Counted from the first letter of the stretch, positions 23,563-32,442 are shown. The stretch: 64,000 nt of DNA from Arthrobacter sp. ZGTC131 (GCF_002929275.1 NZ_PJIK01000010.1:123929-187928), one strand, 5' to 3'. Numbers and translations are program-made. The notes: generated from the letters alone by a model not told the origin.

Positions 23563-25932
23563 CTAGGCGCGGGCGCGCACCACGGGGAGGCTCGCGGTCG
23601 GCGGCCCGCTCGGGAAGACGGTCGGTTCGGGAACCTCCACCGGGTCCAAAGTCACCCGGACGGGTTCGGCGCCGACGGCCCAGACTTCGCCCCGCACGTC
23701 GACGTCCAGAGTTTCACCGCCGACGACGCTCAGCGTGATGGCAGCCGGATCCAGTTCCACGAGGAGCTGCCGGCCCTGGAGCAACAGGTGGAAGGACAGG
23801 CTGTCCCATTCCTCGGGAAGCCGCGGGTCGAAGTAGGGCACAGCGCCCTGGTCCCGGAGCCCGGCGAAGCCGCATACCAGCGAGCTCCACACGCCGCCGG
23901 TCGAGGCGATGTGCACGCCGTCGATTGTGTTGCCGTGCGAGTCGTCCAGGTCGATGAACACGGCGTTGGTGAAGTGTTCCAGGGCCGCCTTGGGGTAGCC
24001 CACTTCGGCGGCCATGATCCCCTGGACGCACGCGGACAGCGTTGAGTCGCCGGTGGTGATGGGATCGTAGAAATCGAAGGCGCGGCGCTTCTCCTCGGCG
24101 GTGAACTCCTGCCACTGCAGGAACATGGCGAGCACCGTGTCGGCCTGCTTGAGCACCTGGTGCCGGTAGATCACCAGCGGGTGGAAGTTCAGCAGGAGCG
24201 GGTACTTGGAGCGGGGCGTCGTCCAGTCCCAAGGCTCCAGGGTCATGAAGTCGTTGTCCTGCGAGTACACCTGGAAGTGCTCGTCGAAAGGCAGCTGGAT
24301 CCGGGCCGCAGCGGCTTCCCACAGCTGCCGCTCGGCGTCGTCGACTTCCGGGTGGTCCAGCGCGGCCGCGGCCCGCAGGTTAAACCGGGCCATGACGTTG
24401 GTGTACAGGTTGTCGTTCACCACTGCCGTGTACTCATCCGGTCCGGTCACGCCGTGGATGTGGAAGAGTCCGTCCTTACCGAAGAAGCCCAGGGACACCC
24501 ACATGCGGGCGGTCTCGATGAGCAGGTCCGCGCCCATGCCGGCGCGGAACTCGGAGTCGCCGCTCGCCCAGACATACCGGTTGGCGGCAAAGGCGATGGC
24601 GGCGGCAATGTGGAACTGCGCCGTGCCGGCGGCGTAGTAGGCGCTGGCCTCCAGCCCGTTGATGGTCCGCCAGGGGAACAGCGCGCCGTCCACGCTGAGT
24701 TCCTTGGCACGAATCTTGGCGTCCGGCAGCATCTCGTGGCGGAACTCCAGGACCTGGCGGGCGCCGTCGGGGTTGGTGTACGTCAGGTACGGCAGGAGGT
24801 AGACCTCCTGGTCCCAGAAGTAGTGCCCTTCGTAACCCGAGCCGCTCACGCCCTTGGCCGGGATGCCCGCAACGCCGGCACGGGCCGTGGCCTGCGCCAG
24901 CTGGAACAGGTTCCAGCGGATGGCCTGCTGGAGCTCCGGCTGGCCGCCCACTTGGATGTCGGCGGTGGCCCAGTAGTTGCGGTAGTGGGCCTCGCTTTCG
25001 GCAAAGACCTCGCTCACCGTCTTCAGGCTGGCCTCCGCCACTTCGGCCGGATCCAGCCCGGCGTGGGCCCCGGCCGCTCCCGGCACGTCGGCGAGCGCAC
25101 CCCGGGCCACGGCGTAGCTGACGCTCTTCTCAAGCCGGAAAGGCTCGTCCGCGCCAACTGCCAGCACGTAGCGGACGCTGCTGTCGTCCTGATCCACGAG
25201 GGTGTCGAATGGCTGGTGTCCCGCGGACGTCCAGTGGTCCACGGCAACTCCGACGCGCTGCTTGGACTCCGCGGCCTCCCAGGACAGCCGGAGCGAGCCG
25301 TCGCCGCCGTCGAGCCTGAGGGGAAGCAGCACGCGGCCGGCGTGCCGGCCTGCCCGGCGGGGATCATGCGCGGAGTGGTCCTCCACCGGCTGGTCCTGCC
25401 GGTTGATCACGGACGACGTGACATCGGCGGAGACGGCGCGGTCCGCGGAAAGCTCCAGGGAAATGCCCAGGCTGCCGCGGGACTCGAACCCTATCGCGCG
25501 GCGCTCCACGGTGGTGACCGTCGCACCCGAGCGGCACTGCCACACGATGCGGCATTCGTAGATTCCGGTGGCGAAATCCGTGGACCGGCGGTAATCCAGC
25601 ACGGTCGACTCGGCGAGGCTGAGCGTTTCGCCGTCGACGATCACCGTGAAATTGTTGACGTCCGGGATGTAGAGGATCCGCTGGCCGGTGCGGGCGAAGC
25701 CGAAGGCATTTTCCGCGTGCTTGATGTCCCAGATCTCGTGGAATCCGTTGATGAAGCTGCCCGGAAGCTCAGCGTCCGCCGCTGCCCAATGGGAGCCCCG
25801 GATGCCCAGATGCCCGTTGCCCAGGGCAAAGAGCGTTTCAAGCGTGCCGGTGTTGCCGGCGGCATGGCTGGTCTCCACGAGCTTCCAGGGATCGTTGGGG
25901 AAGCGGACGCGGTCAGCGGTGATGAGTGCCAT
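23563..25932 (-). CDS. glycoside hydrolase family 65 disaccharide phosphorylase
   Basis: 789 residues, usual for GH65. The N-terminal beta-sandwich begins with ETLFALGNGHLGIRGSH. The (alpha/alpha)6 catalytic domain has GYEGHYFWDQEVYLLPYLTY, and GVTGPDEYTAVVNDN holds the catalytic acid Glu (about residue 500). TGDSTLSACVQGIMAAEVGY and DGVHIASTGGVWSSLVCGFA contribute the phosphate and sugar sites. Such enzymes phosphorolyse maltose, trehalose, kojibiose or nigerose to beta-glucose 1-phosphate and glucose; the exact disaccharide is uncertain. The beta-phosphoglucomutase upstream on the same strand converts that product. AAGGAA precedes the ATG. Confidence 0.93.
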   Translation of the reverse strand: MALITADRVRFPNDPWKLVETSHAAGNTGTLETLFALGNGHLGIRGSHWAAADAELPGSFINGFHEIWDIKHAENAFGFARTGQRILYIPDVNNFTVIVDGETLSLAESTVLDYRRSTDFATGIYECRIVWQCRSGATVTTVERRAIGFESRGSLGISLELSADRAVSADVTSSVINRQDQPVEDHSAHDPRRAGRHAGRVLLPLRLDGGDGSLRLSWEAAESKQRVGVAVDHWTSAGHQPFDTLVDQDDSSVRYVLAVGADEPFRLEKSVSYAVARGALADVPGAAGAHAGLDPAEVAEASLKTVSEVFAESEAHYRNYWATADIQVGGQPELQQAIRWNLFQLAQATARAGVAGIPAKGVSGSGYEGHYFWDQEVYLLPYLTYTNPDGARQVLEFRHEMLPDAKIRAKELSVDGALFPWRTINGLEASAYYAAGTAQFHIAAAIAFAANRYVWASGDSEFRAGMGADLLIETARMWVSLGFFGKDGLFHIHGVTGPDEYTAVVNDNLYTNVMARFNLRAAAALDHPEVDDAERQLWEAAAARIQLPFDEHFQVYSQDNDFMTLEPWDWTTPRSKYPLLLNFHPLVIYRHQVLKQADTVLAMFLQWQEFTAEEKRRAFDFYDPITTGDSTLSACVQGIMAAEVGYPKAALEHFTNAVFIDLDDSHGNTIDGVHIASTGGVWSSLVCGFAGLRDQGAVPYFDPRLPEEWDSLSFHLLLQGRQLLVELDPAAITLSVVGGETLDVDVRGEVWAVGAEPVRVTLDPVEVPEPTVFPSGPPTASLPVVRARA

Positions 25933-26020
25933 GAGTGGCGTTCCTTAGGCGGGTCGGAGGTGCGGCCAGGGTTGGGGACCTGGCGGGGGTGTTCTGTGCG
26001 GCCGGGCTGGGTCGGCCGGA

Positions 26021-26767
26021 CTAGAGGAGTTCGTCAAGGTCGTTGACCACGAGCGTGGCGCCGGCATCGAGCAGCGTCTGGCGGCCTGCGCCCCGGTCCA
26101 CGCCGATCACCGAATGGAAGCTGCCGGCGTTTCCGGCCTGCACGCCGGAAACGGCATCCTCGACCACGACGCACTCTTCGCTGGGTAGGTCCAGGAGCCG
26201 GGCGGCATAATCGTAGGTCGCCGGGCTGGGCTTGCCGGGCAGGCCTTCGGCTGCGGCCACGACGCCGTCGACCACCACCGGGAAGTGGACGTCCAGTCCG
26301 GCTGCGTGCAGCACCGACGGGGCGTTGCGCGAGGAGGACACGACGGCGACCTTCAGTCCGCGCGCCAGCGCGGCTTCGAGGAAGCGCACCGATCCCGTGT
26401 ACGGCTCCACGCCGGAACTGACGATGTCGTTGAAGATTCTGTTTTTCCGGTTGCCCAGGCCCTGGACGGTGGCGTTGTCCGGATGGTCATCAGTGGGACC
26501 CTCGGGAAGCGTGATGCCGCGCGACGTCAGGAAGTCCCGGACGCCGTCGAACCTCGGCTTGCCGTCAATGTGGTCGAAGTAGTCGCTCTCGCGGTAGCCG
26601 GCCTTACCGGGCTGGGACTCGAGATAGCCGTCAAAGAGTTCCTGCCATGCACGCTCATGGACCACGGCGGTGGGAGTGAGCACACCGTCAAGGTCGAAGA
26701 GGATGGCGGAAGCATCCGTCCAGCTGGTGTGGGTGCTGACGGGGCTGGTGCTGGGGAGATCGGTCAT
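26021..26767 (-). CDS. pgmB: beta-phosphoglucomutase-like HAD hydrolase
   Basis: 248 residues. ILFDLDGVLTPTAVVHERAW contains the nucleophile and acid Asp pair of HAD mutases. YFDHIDGKPRFDGVRDFLTS is the cap-domain substrate loop typical of beta-PGM. VAVVSSSRNAP holds motif II Ser, GKPSPATYDYAARLL the Lys, and VVVEDAVSGVQAG the Asp of motif IV. It isomerises beta-glucose 1-phosphate to glucose 6-phosphate. Only 88 bp separate it from the GH65 gene, so the two form a phosphorolytic pathway. No sugar transporter follows. Confidence 0.9.
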   Translation of the reverse strand: MTDLPSTSPVSTHTSWTDASAILFDLDGVLTPTAVVHERAWQELFDGYLESQPGKAGYRESDYFDHIDGKPRFDGVRDFLTSRGITLPEGPTDDHPDNATVQGLGNRKNRIFNDIVSSGVEPYTGSVRFLEAALARGLKVAVVSSSRNAPSVLHAAGLDVHFPVVVDGVVAAAEGLPGKPSPATYDYAARLLDLPSEECVVVEDAVSGVQAGNAGSFHSVIGVDRGAGRQTLLDAGATLVVNDLDELL

Positions 26768-26992
26768 GCCTGGTGCGGTGTCCTTTCAGATTGCGGACAG
26801 CATTGGTTGGGGAACCATGCGGAGAGGGGTGGTCGCCGGTGACCGTTGGGGCAGATTGTGCGGCTCACGCCGCTGGTGGCGCGGTGCCTCGACCGTTCGC
26901 CTGCTTCGATGCAGTTGGCCCGGCTGCAGTGGCGGGCAGTGTGGCGATCAGGTGGCGTGTACGCGCGGACGTTCTAAAAAACGTCTTCTACC

Positions 26993-27021
26993 ATAATGAC
27001 CGTGGTAACGCTTTGGGGCAA
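26993..27021 (-). promoter_or_regulatory. candidate promoter of the pgmB-GH65 operon
   Basis: Minus-strand TTGCCC (27016-27021) and CATTAT (26993-26998) are 17 bp apart, each matching the sigma-70 consensus at four of six positions. The inverted repeat TACCA-N9-TGGTA overlaps the -10. Confidence 0.4.
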
Positions 27022-27124
27022 CACGGCGGGCATTCCCGAGTGCAGGCATCGCTAAGCCGGCCTTTCAAAACGCTCTCGCCTCAACGTTTCCCGCCGAGGG
27101 CCGGCAGTCCCGGCCGAAGACGAG

Positions 27125-27138
27125 TGTAAGCGCTTGCA
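27125..27138. promoter_or_regulatory. LacI/MalR-like operator TGTAAGCGCTTGCA
   Basis: Near-perfect 14-bp palindrome (12 of 14 positions symmetric) with a central GCGC, the core of many maltose/sugar LacI-family sites. It lies about 100 bp upstream of the candidate pgmB promoter. The matching regulator is not in this window. Confidence 0.5.
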
Positions 27139-27182
27139 GTTTGCCCGGCAAGTGTTCTAACCCGCCCGTTTTCGGCTTTTGC

Positions 27183-27800
27183 TCAGCTCAGGACATAGTG
27201 GCGGAGGAACGCACTGACGTCCACCATCTCCGCTTTGGACATCGCGTGGCCCATGCCGGGGTACGTACGCGCGGTCAGCCGGGTGTGCGCATCGAGCCAC
27301 TCCGCGGTGTAGTCCGTGGCTTCGTCGTTGATGACCAGATCGGCCTTGTCCCTGCCCCAGAAGAACGGCGGCGGGACGTCAAAGGATTCGCTGAGCGCCA
27401 GCAGATCGTTGTCCAGGACAAAACCGGAAAGCCCGACGACGGCGGGGAAGTCCCGCGGCCGCAGCCGCATCAGCGTGCTTGCCATGGCCATTCCCTGCGA
27501 ATACCCGAGCAGGCTCACGCTGCTGTGCGAGCCTTTGACCAAGTCGATCCAGGAAAATACCGAGTTGGCGGCGGTGATGACGTCGGCAAAATCGTTCGCC
27601 AGGAAGTAGTCCAGCAGGAACCACCCGTAGCCCTCGGCGATCGGCATGGGCGCGCGCAGCGCGGCGCACGTGAACTCGGGCGGAAGGTGGCCGAACAGAT
27701 TCACCATCCGGGACTCGTCCGTGCCGTAGCCGTGCATCATCACCAGCAGCGGGGTACCGGCGCGCTCATTTTCCGGCTTTGACCAGACGACTGTCTCCAT
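27183..27800 (-). CDS. alpha/beta hydrolase (phospholipase/carboxylesterase family)
   Basis: 205 residues, the size of small esterases of the YpfH/carboxylesterase 2 family. LLVMMHGYGTDESRMVNLFG supplies the oxyanion-hole HGYG, and VSLLGYSQGMAMASTLMRL the nucleophile Ser in GYSQG. The acid is likely in DLVINDEATDY, and the His in YPGMGHAMSK. Soluble and cytoplasmic. It hydrolyses carboxylic esters; the substrate is unknown. TAGGCT lies 6 nt before the ATG and there is no Shine-Dalgarno, so translation is probably leaderless. Confidence 0.87.
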   Translation of the reverse strand: METVVWSKPENERAGTPLLVMMHGYGTDESRMVNLFGHLPPEFTCAALRAPMPIAEGYGWFLLDYFLANDFADVITAANSVFSWIDLVKGSHSSVSLLGYSQGMAMASTLMRLRPRDFPAVVGLSGFVLDNDLLALSESFDVPPPFFWGRDKADLVINDEATDYTAEWLDAHTRLTARTYPGMGHAMSKAEMVDVSAFLRHYVLS

Positions 27801-27806
27801 CCGAAC

Positions 27807-27812
27807 AGCCTA
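27807..27812 (-). promoter_or_regulatory. probable leaderless -10 box (TAGGCT) of the esterase gene
   Basis: Minus-strand TAGGCT followed by 6 nt and the ATG at 27800. Confidence 0.55.
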
Positions 27813-27892
27813 ACGACTCAAACGGATCGATCCCGGGCTGACCTGCGCGGATGATTGAAACAGGGGTTACCGCGATGTAGCCTGACGTTTGA

Positions 27893-27904
27893 CAGCATGC
27901 TTAG
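27893..27904. promoter_or_regulatory. shared stress-type motif upstream of the DUF6458 gene
   Basis: CAGCATGCTTAG, 63 nt before the ATG at 27968. It directly follows TTTGA and has the palindromic AGCATGCT core. It matches the sites at 3010, 32801 and 61460. Confidence 0.45.
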
Positions 27905-27967
27905 CAATTCACGCAGGACCGGCCGTAACCCAAGGTGCGGAAAGTCCGCGAGCGCAAGGAGCAAATC

Positions 27968-28225
27968 ATGAGAATCGGTTCCGCCATCTTCCTCATCGCC
28001 CTGGGCGCCATCCTGGCGTGGGCCATCACCCCGGGGCTCATCCCGAATGTCGACCAGACGCTGATCGGCTACATCCTCATGGCAGTGGGTGTGATCGGGC
28101 TGATCGCCTCCCTCGTCCTGGCGTCTCCCGGGCGGAGCCGCCGCATCAGCGAGACGCGCTCGGTAGTGGACCCCAACACCGGCGAGCGGATCACCCGCAA
28201 CGAAAGCCGCGACGGCGGACTCTAA
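27968..28225 (+). CDS. DUF6458-type small membrane protein
   Basis: 85 residues starting MRIGSAIFLIALGAILAWAI, with a second hydrophobic helix (LIGYILMAVGVIGLIASLVL) after a short NVDQT loop. A basic, cytoplasmic tail (PGRSRRISETRSV) carries a conserved-looking TGERITRNESRD. Two-helix proteins of this kind are widespread in actinobacteria and of unknown function, often seen among stress genes. AAGGAG precedes the ATG; an in-frame ATG at 27935 has no such site. A hairpin terminator follows. Confidence 0.8.
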   Translation: MRIGSAIFLIALGAILAWAITPGLIPNVDQTLIGYILMAVGVIGLIASLVLASPGRSRRISETRSVVDPNTGERITRNESRDGGL

Positions 28226-28303
28226 CGGCGGACCCGGGTCTCGCAGCAGCACGCGACCCCGAACGGCCCGCCGGCCGGACAACCTCAGAACCAACACCGG
28301 ACT

Positions 28304-28333
28304 GCCGGGCCAGACCTCCGGGTCCGGCCCGGC
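28304..28333 (+). terminator. terminator of the DUF6458 gene
   Basis: GCCGGGCCAGACC pairs with GGTCCGGCCCGGC (12 of 13) around a TCCG loop and is followed by GTTTTGG. It sits 78 bp after the stop, before the fru promoter. Confidence 0.8.
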
Positions 28334-28357
28334 GTTTTGGTTTCATGTGGTTTTTCA

Positions 28358-28386
28358 TTGACAAACCAACACGAACGAAGATAAAG
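28358..28386 (+). promoter_or_regulatory. promoter of the fru operon
   Basis: A consensus -35 TTGACA (28358-28363) and GATAAA (28380-28385, four of six) are 16 bp apart. It is the only good sigma-70 promoter in the 317-bp gap before fruR. Confidence 0.6.
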
Positions 28387-28405
28387 TCAAGTAATTACAG
28401 ATCAT

Positions 28406-28419
28406 GTGACCACAGTCAC
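28406..28419. promoter_or_regulatory. inverted repeat GTGAC-CACA-GTCAC, candidate FruR operator
   Basis: A 5-bp inverted repeat with a 4-nt spacer, about 20 bp after the -10 box, in the position of a repressor site. No gene occupies the rest of the 28226-28542 gap. Confidence 0.4.
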
Positions 28420-28542
28420 TGATAAGCAGCCGCTAGTCAGGCAGCCGCCGGCCTGGCATTCACTGATAGCCGGGAACGGAGCGGCTTGCAGCAGTAGCAC
28501 CGGTTTTCAATGGCAGTGCAGTACTTACGCAATGGAGGGTAT

Positions 28543-29352
28543 GTGTTCGCTGAGGAGCGTCAGCAGCAGATCGCCGGGCTTGTGGCAGCCAGCGGCCGCG
28601 CCAGCGTCACCGACCTCGCCGAGCGTTTCCGGATCACCACCGAAACCGTCCGCCGCGACCTTGCCGCCCTGGAATCCGCAGGCACGGTGCGCCGCGTGCA
28701 CGGCGGCGCGGTCTCCGCCGACCGCTTCAGCACCACCGAGGAAAGCATCCTCGAGCGGACCGTCCAGCGGCAGGCCCAGAAACTCCGCATCGCCGAGGCC
28801 GCCCTCAATTTCCTGCCGCAGGGCCCGTCCAGCAGCATCCTCTTGGACGCCGGCTCCACCACCGAGGTCCTGGCAGACCTCCTCGCCCGCCGCAGCGCAG
28901 GGGGAACCGGCTCCCATGGCGCCGACGGCGAAAGCGAACTGGTGGTCATCACCCACGCCATTCCCATCGCCGCGAAACTTGCCAGCACGCCCGGAGTAGC
29001 CCTGCAGATCCTCGGCGGCCGGGTCCGGGGGCTCACCCAGGCGGCCGTCGGGCAGGCGACCGTGGACGCAGCGCACAAGCTCCGGCCGGACATCGCCTTC
29101 GTGGGCACCAACGGCATCCACGCAAGCTTCGGCCTCAGCACTCCCGATCCTGAAGAAGCAGCCGTCAAGGCTGCCTTTGTCCACTCGGCCCGCCGCATTG
29201 TGGTGCTGGCCGATTCGTCCAAGCTGGACGCGGAAACGCTCATCCAGTTCGCCTCATTGAAAGATCTGGACACCGTGATCACTGACCGCAAACCCAGTTC
29301 CGAACTAGCGGCCGCCCTCGCCGAGGCCGGCGTCGAGGTGGTGATCGCATGA
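28543..29352 (+). CDS. fruR: DeoR-family regulator of the fructose operon
   Basis: 269 residues from the GTG at 28543, just after GGAGGG (a TTG-type extension upstream to 28510 is less likely). FAEERQQQIAGLVAASGRAS begins the DeoR helix-turn-helix, with VTDLAERFRITTETVRRDLA as the recognition part. The C-terminal sugar-phosphate sensor domain contains ILLDAGSTTEVLADLL and FVGTNGIHASFGLSTPDPEE. It should repress fruK-fruA and respond to fructose 1-phosphate. The stop overlaps the fruK start by 4 bp. Confidence 0.92.
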   Translation: MFAEERQQQIAGLVAASGRASVTDLAERFRITTETVRRDLAALESAGTVRRVHGGAVSADRFSTTEESILERTVQRQAQKLRIAEAALNFLPQGPSSSILLDAGSTTEVLADLLARRSAGGTGSHGADGESELVVITHAIPIAAKLASTPGVALQILGGRVRGLTQAAVGQATVDAAHKLRPDIAFVGTNGIHASFGLSTPDPEEAAVKAAFVHSARRIVVLADSSKLDAETLIQFASLKDLDTVITDRKPSSELAAALAEAGVEVVIA

Positions 29353-30347
29353 TTGTCACCCTCACGGCAAATCCCAGCCTTGACCGGACGGTGGCGCTGC
29401 CCGGCCCGCTTGAACGCGGGGAGGTGCAGCGGGCAGTCTCCGTCAGCCAGGAATCGGGCGGCAAGGGCGTCAACGTCTCCCGCGCCCTCGTGGCATCTGG
29501 GCTGGAGACCCTGGCGGTACTTCCGGGCGCAGACTCCGATCCCGTCCTCGCGGGACTGCGGGACGCCAAGGTTCCTTTCGCCGCGCTGGCCATTCATGAG
29601 CCGCTGCGCACCAATGTGGCGCTCACCGAGCCCGGAGGCGTCACCACCAAGATCAACGAGCCGGGACCGGTCCTCAGCGAGGAAACGCAGGAGGCCCTCA
29701 TCGACCTCCTGCTTGAGCGCTCGCAAGGCGCCAGCTGGGTGGTCCTCGCAGGGTCCCTGCCGCCCGGAGTTCCGGCCGATTTTTACGCCAAGGTCACGCG
29801 GAGGCTCCGTTCCGCCGACCCCGGCGCCGGCATCCCGCGAATCGCCGTCGATTCGTCCGGGGCGCCGCTCGCCGCCGCCATCGCCGACGACGCGTCCGGC
29901 ACATTGTCCGGGAAACCGGATCTGCTCAAACCCAATGCCGAGGAGCTTGCGGAACTCGCCGCCGCAGCAGGTTTCGCCTCGGTGAGCACGGCTGAGGAAC
30001 TCGAAGCGGATCCGGAGGCTGCCGCGGCGGCCGCTGCCGCCGTCGTGCGTTCCGGTGTGGGGGCCGTGTTGGCAACGCTCGGTTCGAAGGGCGCTGTCCT
30101 TGTGACGGCCGACGGCGCGTGGCTGGCCACGCATCCGCCGGTCACCGCGGTCAGCACGGTCGGTGCAGGCGATTCGTCGCTGGCCGGATATCTGCTTGCC
30201 GCCAGCCAGGGCGCCGCCCCGGCTGACTGCCTCCGTCAAGCTGTGGCCCACGGTGCCGCAGCCGCTTCCCTGCCGGGCTCCACAGTCCCGGCAGTCCACC
30301 AAACCACCCCCGACGCCGTTACCATCACGGCCCTCCGGAAGGATTGA
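29349..30347 (+). CDS. fruK: 1-phosphofructokinase
   Basis: 332 residues. MIVTLTANPSLDRTVALPGP is the N-terminal strand of 1-PFK. SVSQESGGKGVNVSRALVAS contains the GGKG substrate loop, WVVLAGSLPPGVPADFYAKV the GS motif, and VSTVGAGDSSLAGYLLA the catalytic GAGD. It turns fructose 1-phosphate, delivered by the PTS, into fructose 1,6-bisphosphate. Coupled by 4-bp overlaps to fruR upstream and to fruA downstream. A short Ala-rich insertion (EADPEAAAAAAAAVV) is not unusual in this group. Confidence 0.93.
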   Translation: MIVTLTANPSLDRTVALPGPLERGEVQRAVSVSQESGGKGVNVSRALVASGLETLAVLPGADSDPVLAGLRDAKVPFAALAIHEPLRTNVALTEPGGVTTKINEPGPVLSEETQEALIDLLLERSQGASWVVLAGSLPPGVPADFYAKVTRRLRSADPGAGIPRIAVDSSGAPLAAAIADDASGTLSGKPDLLKPNAEELAELAAAAGFASVSTAEELEADPEAAAAAAAAVVRSGVGAVLATLGSKGAVLVTADGAWLATHPPVTAVSTVGAGDSSLAGYLLAASQGAAPADCLRQAVAHGAAAASLPGSTVPAVHQTTPDAVTITALRKD

Positions 30348-30349
30348 CA

Positions 30350-32389
30350 GTGACTCAGCTCATCACCACCGACCTGGTCGAGCTCGACCAGAACCTGGGC
30401 CATTCGCCCGAGGACGTGATCCGGCACCTGGCTGGCAGGGTTGCCGCCACCGGACGCGCGAGCGAAGTCGAAGGCCTCTTCACCGATGCCTTCGCCCGTG
30501 AGCAGAAGACCGCCACCGGCGTGCCCGGCGGCATCGCCATCCCGCACTGCCGCTCGGCTGCGGTGACCGAACCCACCCTCGCCATGGCACGGCTGTCCCA
30601 GCCGGTCGACTTCGGCGCGAAGGACGGCCCCGCCGACCTCATCTTCTTCATCGCGGCACCGTCGGGCGCGGACCAGGAGCACCTCAAGCTCCTGTCCAAG
30701 CTGGCCCGGTCCCTGATCAAGAAGGACTTCACCGGGGCCCTGCGCGCCGCGTCCAGCCAGGCGGAAATCGTTGAACTCGTCGAGGGCGCCCTCGCGGACA
30801 AGCCGGCCCCCGCCGCCGCAGCGGCCGCCCCGGCAAACAGCGCCGACGCCGCAGCAGCCTCAAGCGCAGCCGCCGGCACCCCGGCAAAGAGCGGCCCCAA
30901 GCGCCTGGTTGCCGTCACGGCCTGCCCCACGGGCATCGCGCACACCTACATGGCCGCCGACTCGCTCGTGGCAGCGGCCCAGGAAATGGGCGTGGACCTG
31001 CAGGTGGAAACCCAGGGATCGTCAGGCGCCAAGCCGCTCGACCCGGCTGTGATCGCTGCCGCCGACGCCGTGATCTTCGCGGTGGACGTGGACGTGCGCG
31101 GCAAGGAGCGCTTCGCCGGCAAGCCCGTCATCAACGCCCCCGTCAAGCGCGGCATCGACGAGCCCGCCAAGATGGTCCAGGAAGCACTGGACGCCGCGGA
31201 CAACCCCCATGCCCGCCGCGTTCCGCACTTCGGCGCCGAAGAGCAGGCCGAGCAGGAAGCCGCCGAAAAGGGCGAGCACATCGGCCAGAAGCTGAAGAGG
31301 GCACTGCTCACCGGCGTCAGCTACATGATCCCGTTCGTTGCCGGCGGCGGCCTCCTGATCGCCCTTGGATTCCTGCTGGGCGGATATGACATCACCGGCG
31401 TCGCCGACAAGGTTGTGGTCGAGAACAACTTCGGCAACCTTCCCGAAGGCGGCCTCGCCATCTACCTCGGTGCCGTGATGTTCAAGATCGGCGCCCTGTC
31501 CATGGGCTTCCTGGTACCCGCTCTGGCAGGCTACATCGCCTATGCGATAGCGGACAGGCCCGGCATTGCGCCCGGCTTCGTTTCCGGTGCCGTGGCCGGC
31601 TTCATGGGTGCGGGCTTCCTCGGCGGCATCGTCGGCGGCCTTCTCGCGGGCTACATCGCCCACGTGATCGGGACCTGGTCGGTACCGCGCTGGCTGCGCG
31701 GCCTGATGCCCGTCGTCATCATTCCTTTGCTCGCATCGATCGTCGCCTCCGGCCTGATGTTCATGGTTTTGGGAGGTCCGATCGCTGGCCTCACCGCCGC
31801 ACTGAATGGCTGGCTGTCCGGCATGACCGGCACCTCTGCAGTGGTTCTTGGCATCATCCTTGGCCTCATGATGTGCTTCGACCTCGGCGGACCGGTCAAC
31901 AAGGTGGCCTATGCCTTCGCCGTTGCCGGCCTGAGCGCCGGCAGCGCCACCAACCAGGCGCCGTGGCAGATCATGGCGACCGTCATGGCTGCCGGTATGG
32001 TGCCGCCGCTCGCGATGGCCCTGGCCACCGTTCTGGACAAGAAGCTCTTCAGCCTGGCCGAGCGCGAGAACGGCAAGGCAGCCTGGCTGCTGGGCGCCTC
32101 CTTCATTTCCGAGGGCGCCATTCCGTTCGCCGCGGCCGATCCGCTCCGCGTGATCCCCGCAAGCATGGCCGGCGGGGCCGTGACCGGCGCGCTCTGCATG
32201 GCCTTCGGCGTCACGTCGCAGGCGCCGCACGGCGGAATCTTCGTGTTCTTCGCCATCGGCAATGTGCTGATGTTCATCGTCTCCATCCTCGCCGGAACGG
32301 TGATCACAGCCCTCGTTGTGCTCGCCCTCAAGCGCTGGGCGGCCCGCAAGGCCGTTGATACGGTGGAGAGCGTTCCCGTAACTGTCTGA
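30350..32389 (+). CDS. fruA: fructose PTS enzyme IIABC
   Basis: 679 residues from the GTG at 30350 (a TTG at 30344, overlapping the fruK stop, would add two). IIA, residues 1-145: GGIAIPHCRS with the phosphorylated His. A Pro/Ala linker follows, then IIB: VAVTACPTGIAHTYMAADSL with the Cys, about residue 195. IIC, from about residue 310: VSYMIPFVAGGGLLIALGFL with GCLGGPVNK-like DLGGPVNKVAYAF and EGAIPFAAADPLRVIP. It imports fructose as fructose 1-phosphate. All three domains are fused in the usual actinobacterial order. Confidence 0.95.
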   Translation: MTQLITTDLVELDQNLGHSPEDVIRHLAGRVAATGRASEVEGLFTDAFAREQKTATGVPGGIAIPHCRSAAVTEPTLAMARLSQPVDFGAKDGPADLIFFIAAPSGADQEHLKLLSKLARSLIKKDFTGALRAASSQAEIVELVEGALADKPAPAAAAAAPANSADAAAASSAAAGTPAKSGPKRLVAVTACPTGIAHTYMAADSLVAAAQEMGVDLQVETQGSSGAKPLDPAVIAAADAVIFAVDVDVRGKERFAGKPVINAPVKRGIDEPAKMVQEALDAADNPHARRVPHFGAEEQAEQEAAEKGEHIGQKLKRALLTGVSYMIPFVAGGGLLIALGFLLGGYDITGVADKVVVENNFGNLPEGGLAIYLGAVMFKIGALSMGFLVPALAGYIAYAIADRPGIAPGFVSGAVAGFMGAGFLGGIVGGLLAGYIAHVIGTWSVPRWLRGLMPVVIIPLLASIVASGLMFMVLGGPIAGLTAALNGWLSGMTGTSAVVLGIILGLMMCFDLGGPVNKVAYAFAVAGLSAGSATNQAPWQIMATVMAAGMVPPLAMALATVLDKKLFSLAERENGKAAWLLGASFISEGAIPFAAADPLRVIPASMAGGAVTGALCMAFGVTSQAPHGGIFVFFAIGNVLMFIVSILAGTVITALVVLALKRWAARKAVDTVESVPVTV

Positions 32390-32442
32390 CCCCGCTGTCC
32401 ATCAGCACCACAACCCCGAACTGCAAATTGCAAGGAGCAGAA

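Larger units (their letters stand above)
26768..27182. other. 415-bp regulatory region ahead of pgmB-GH65
   Basis: No gene on either strand. It holds a candidate minus-strand promoter (26993-27021), an inverted repeat TACCA/TGGTA at 26989-27007 that spans the -10, and a LacI/MalR-like site at 27125. The predicted leader would be about 220 nt long. Base composition dips to lower GC around 26975-27000. Confidence 0.5.

Noticed and set aside
24160-26046. 628-codon frame opposite the GH65 gene
   Set aside because: No domain, and it lies across the catalytic core of a convincing enzyme on the other strand.
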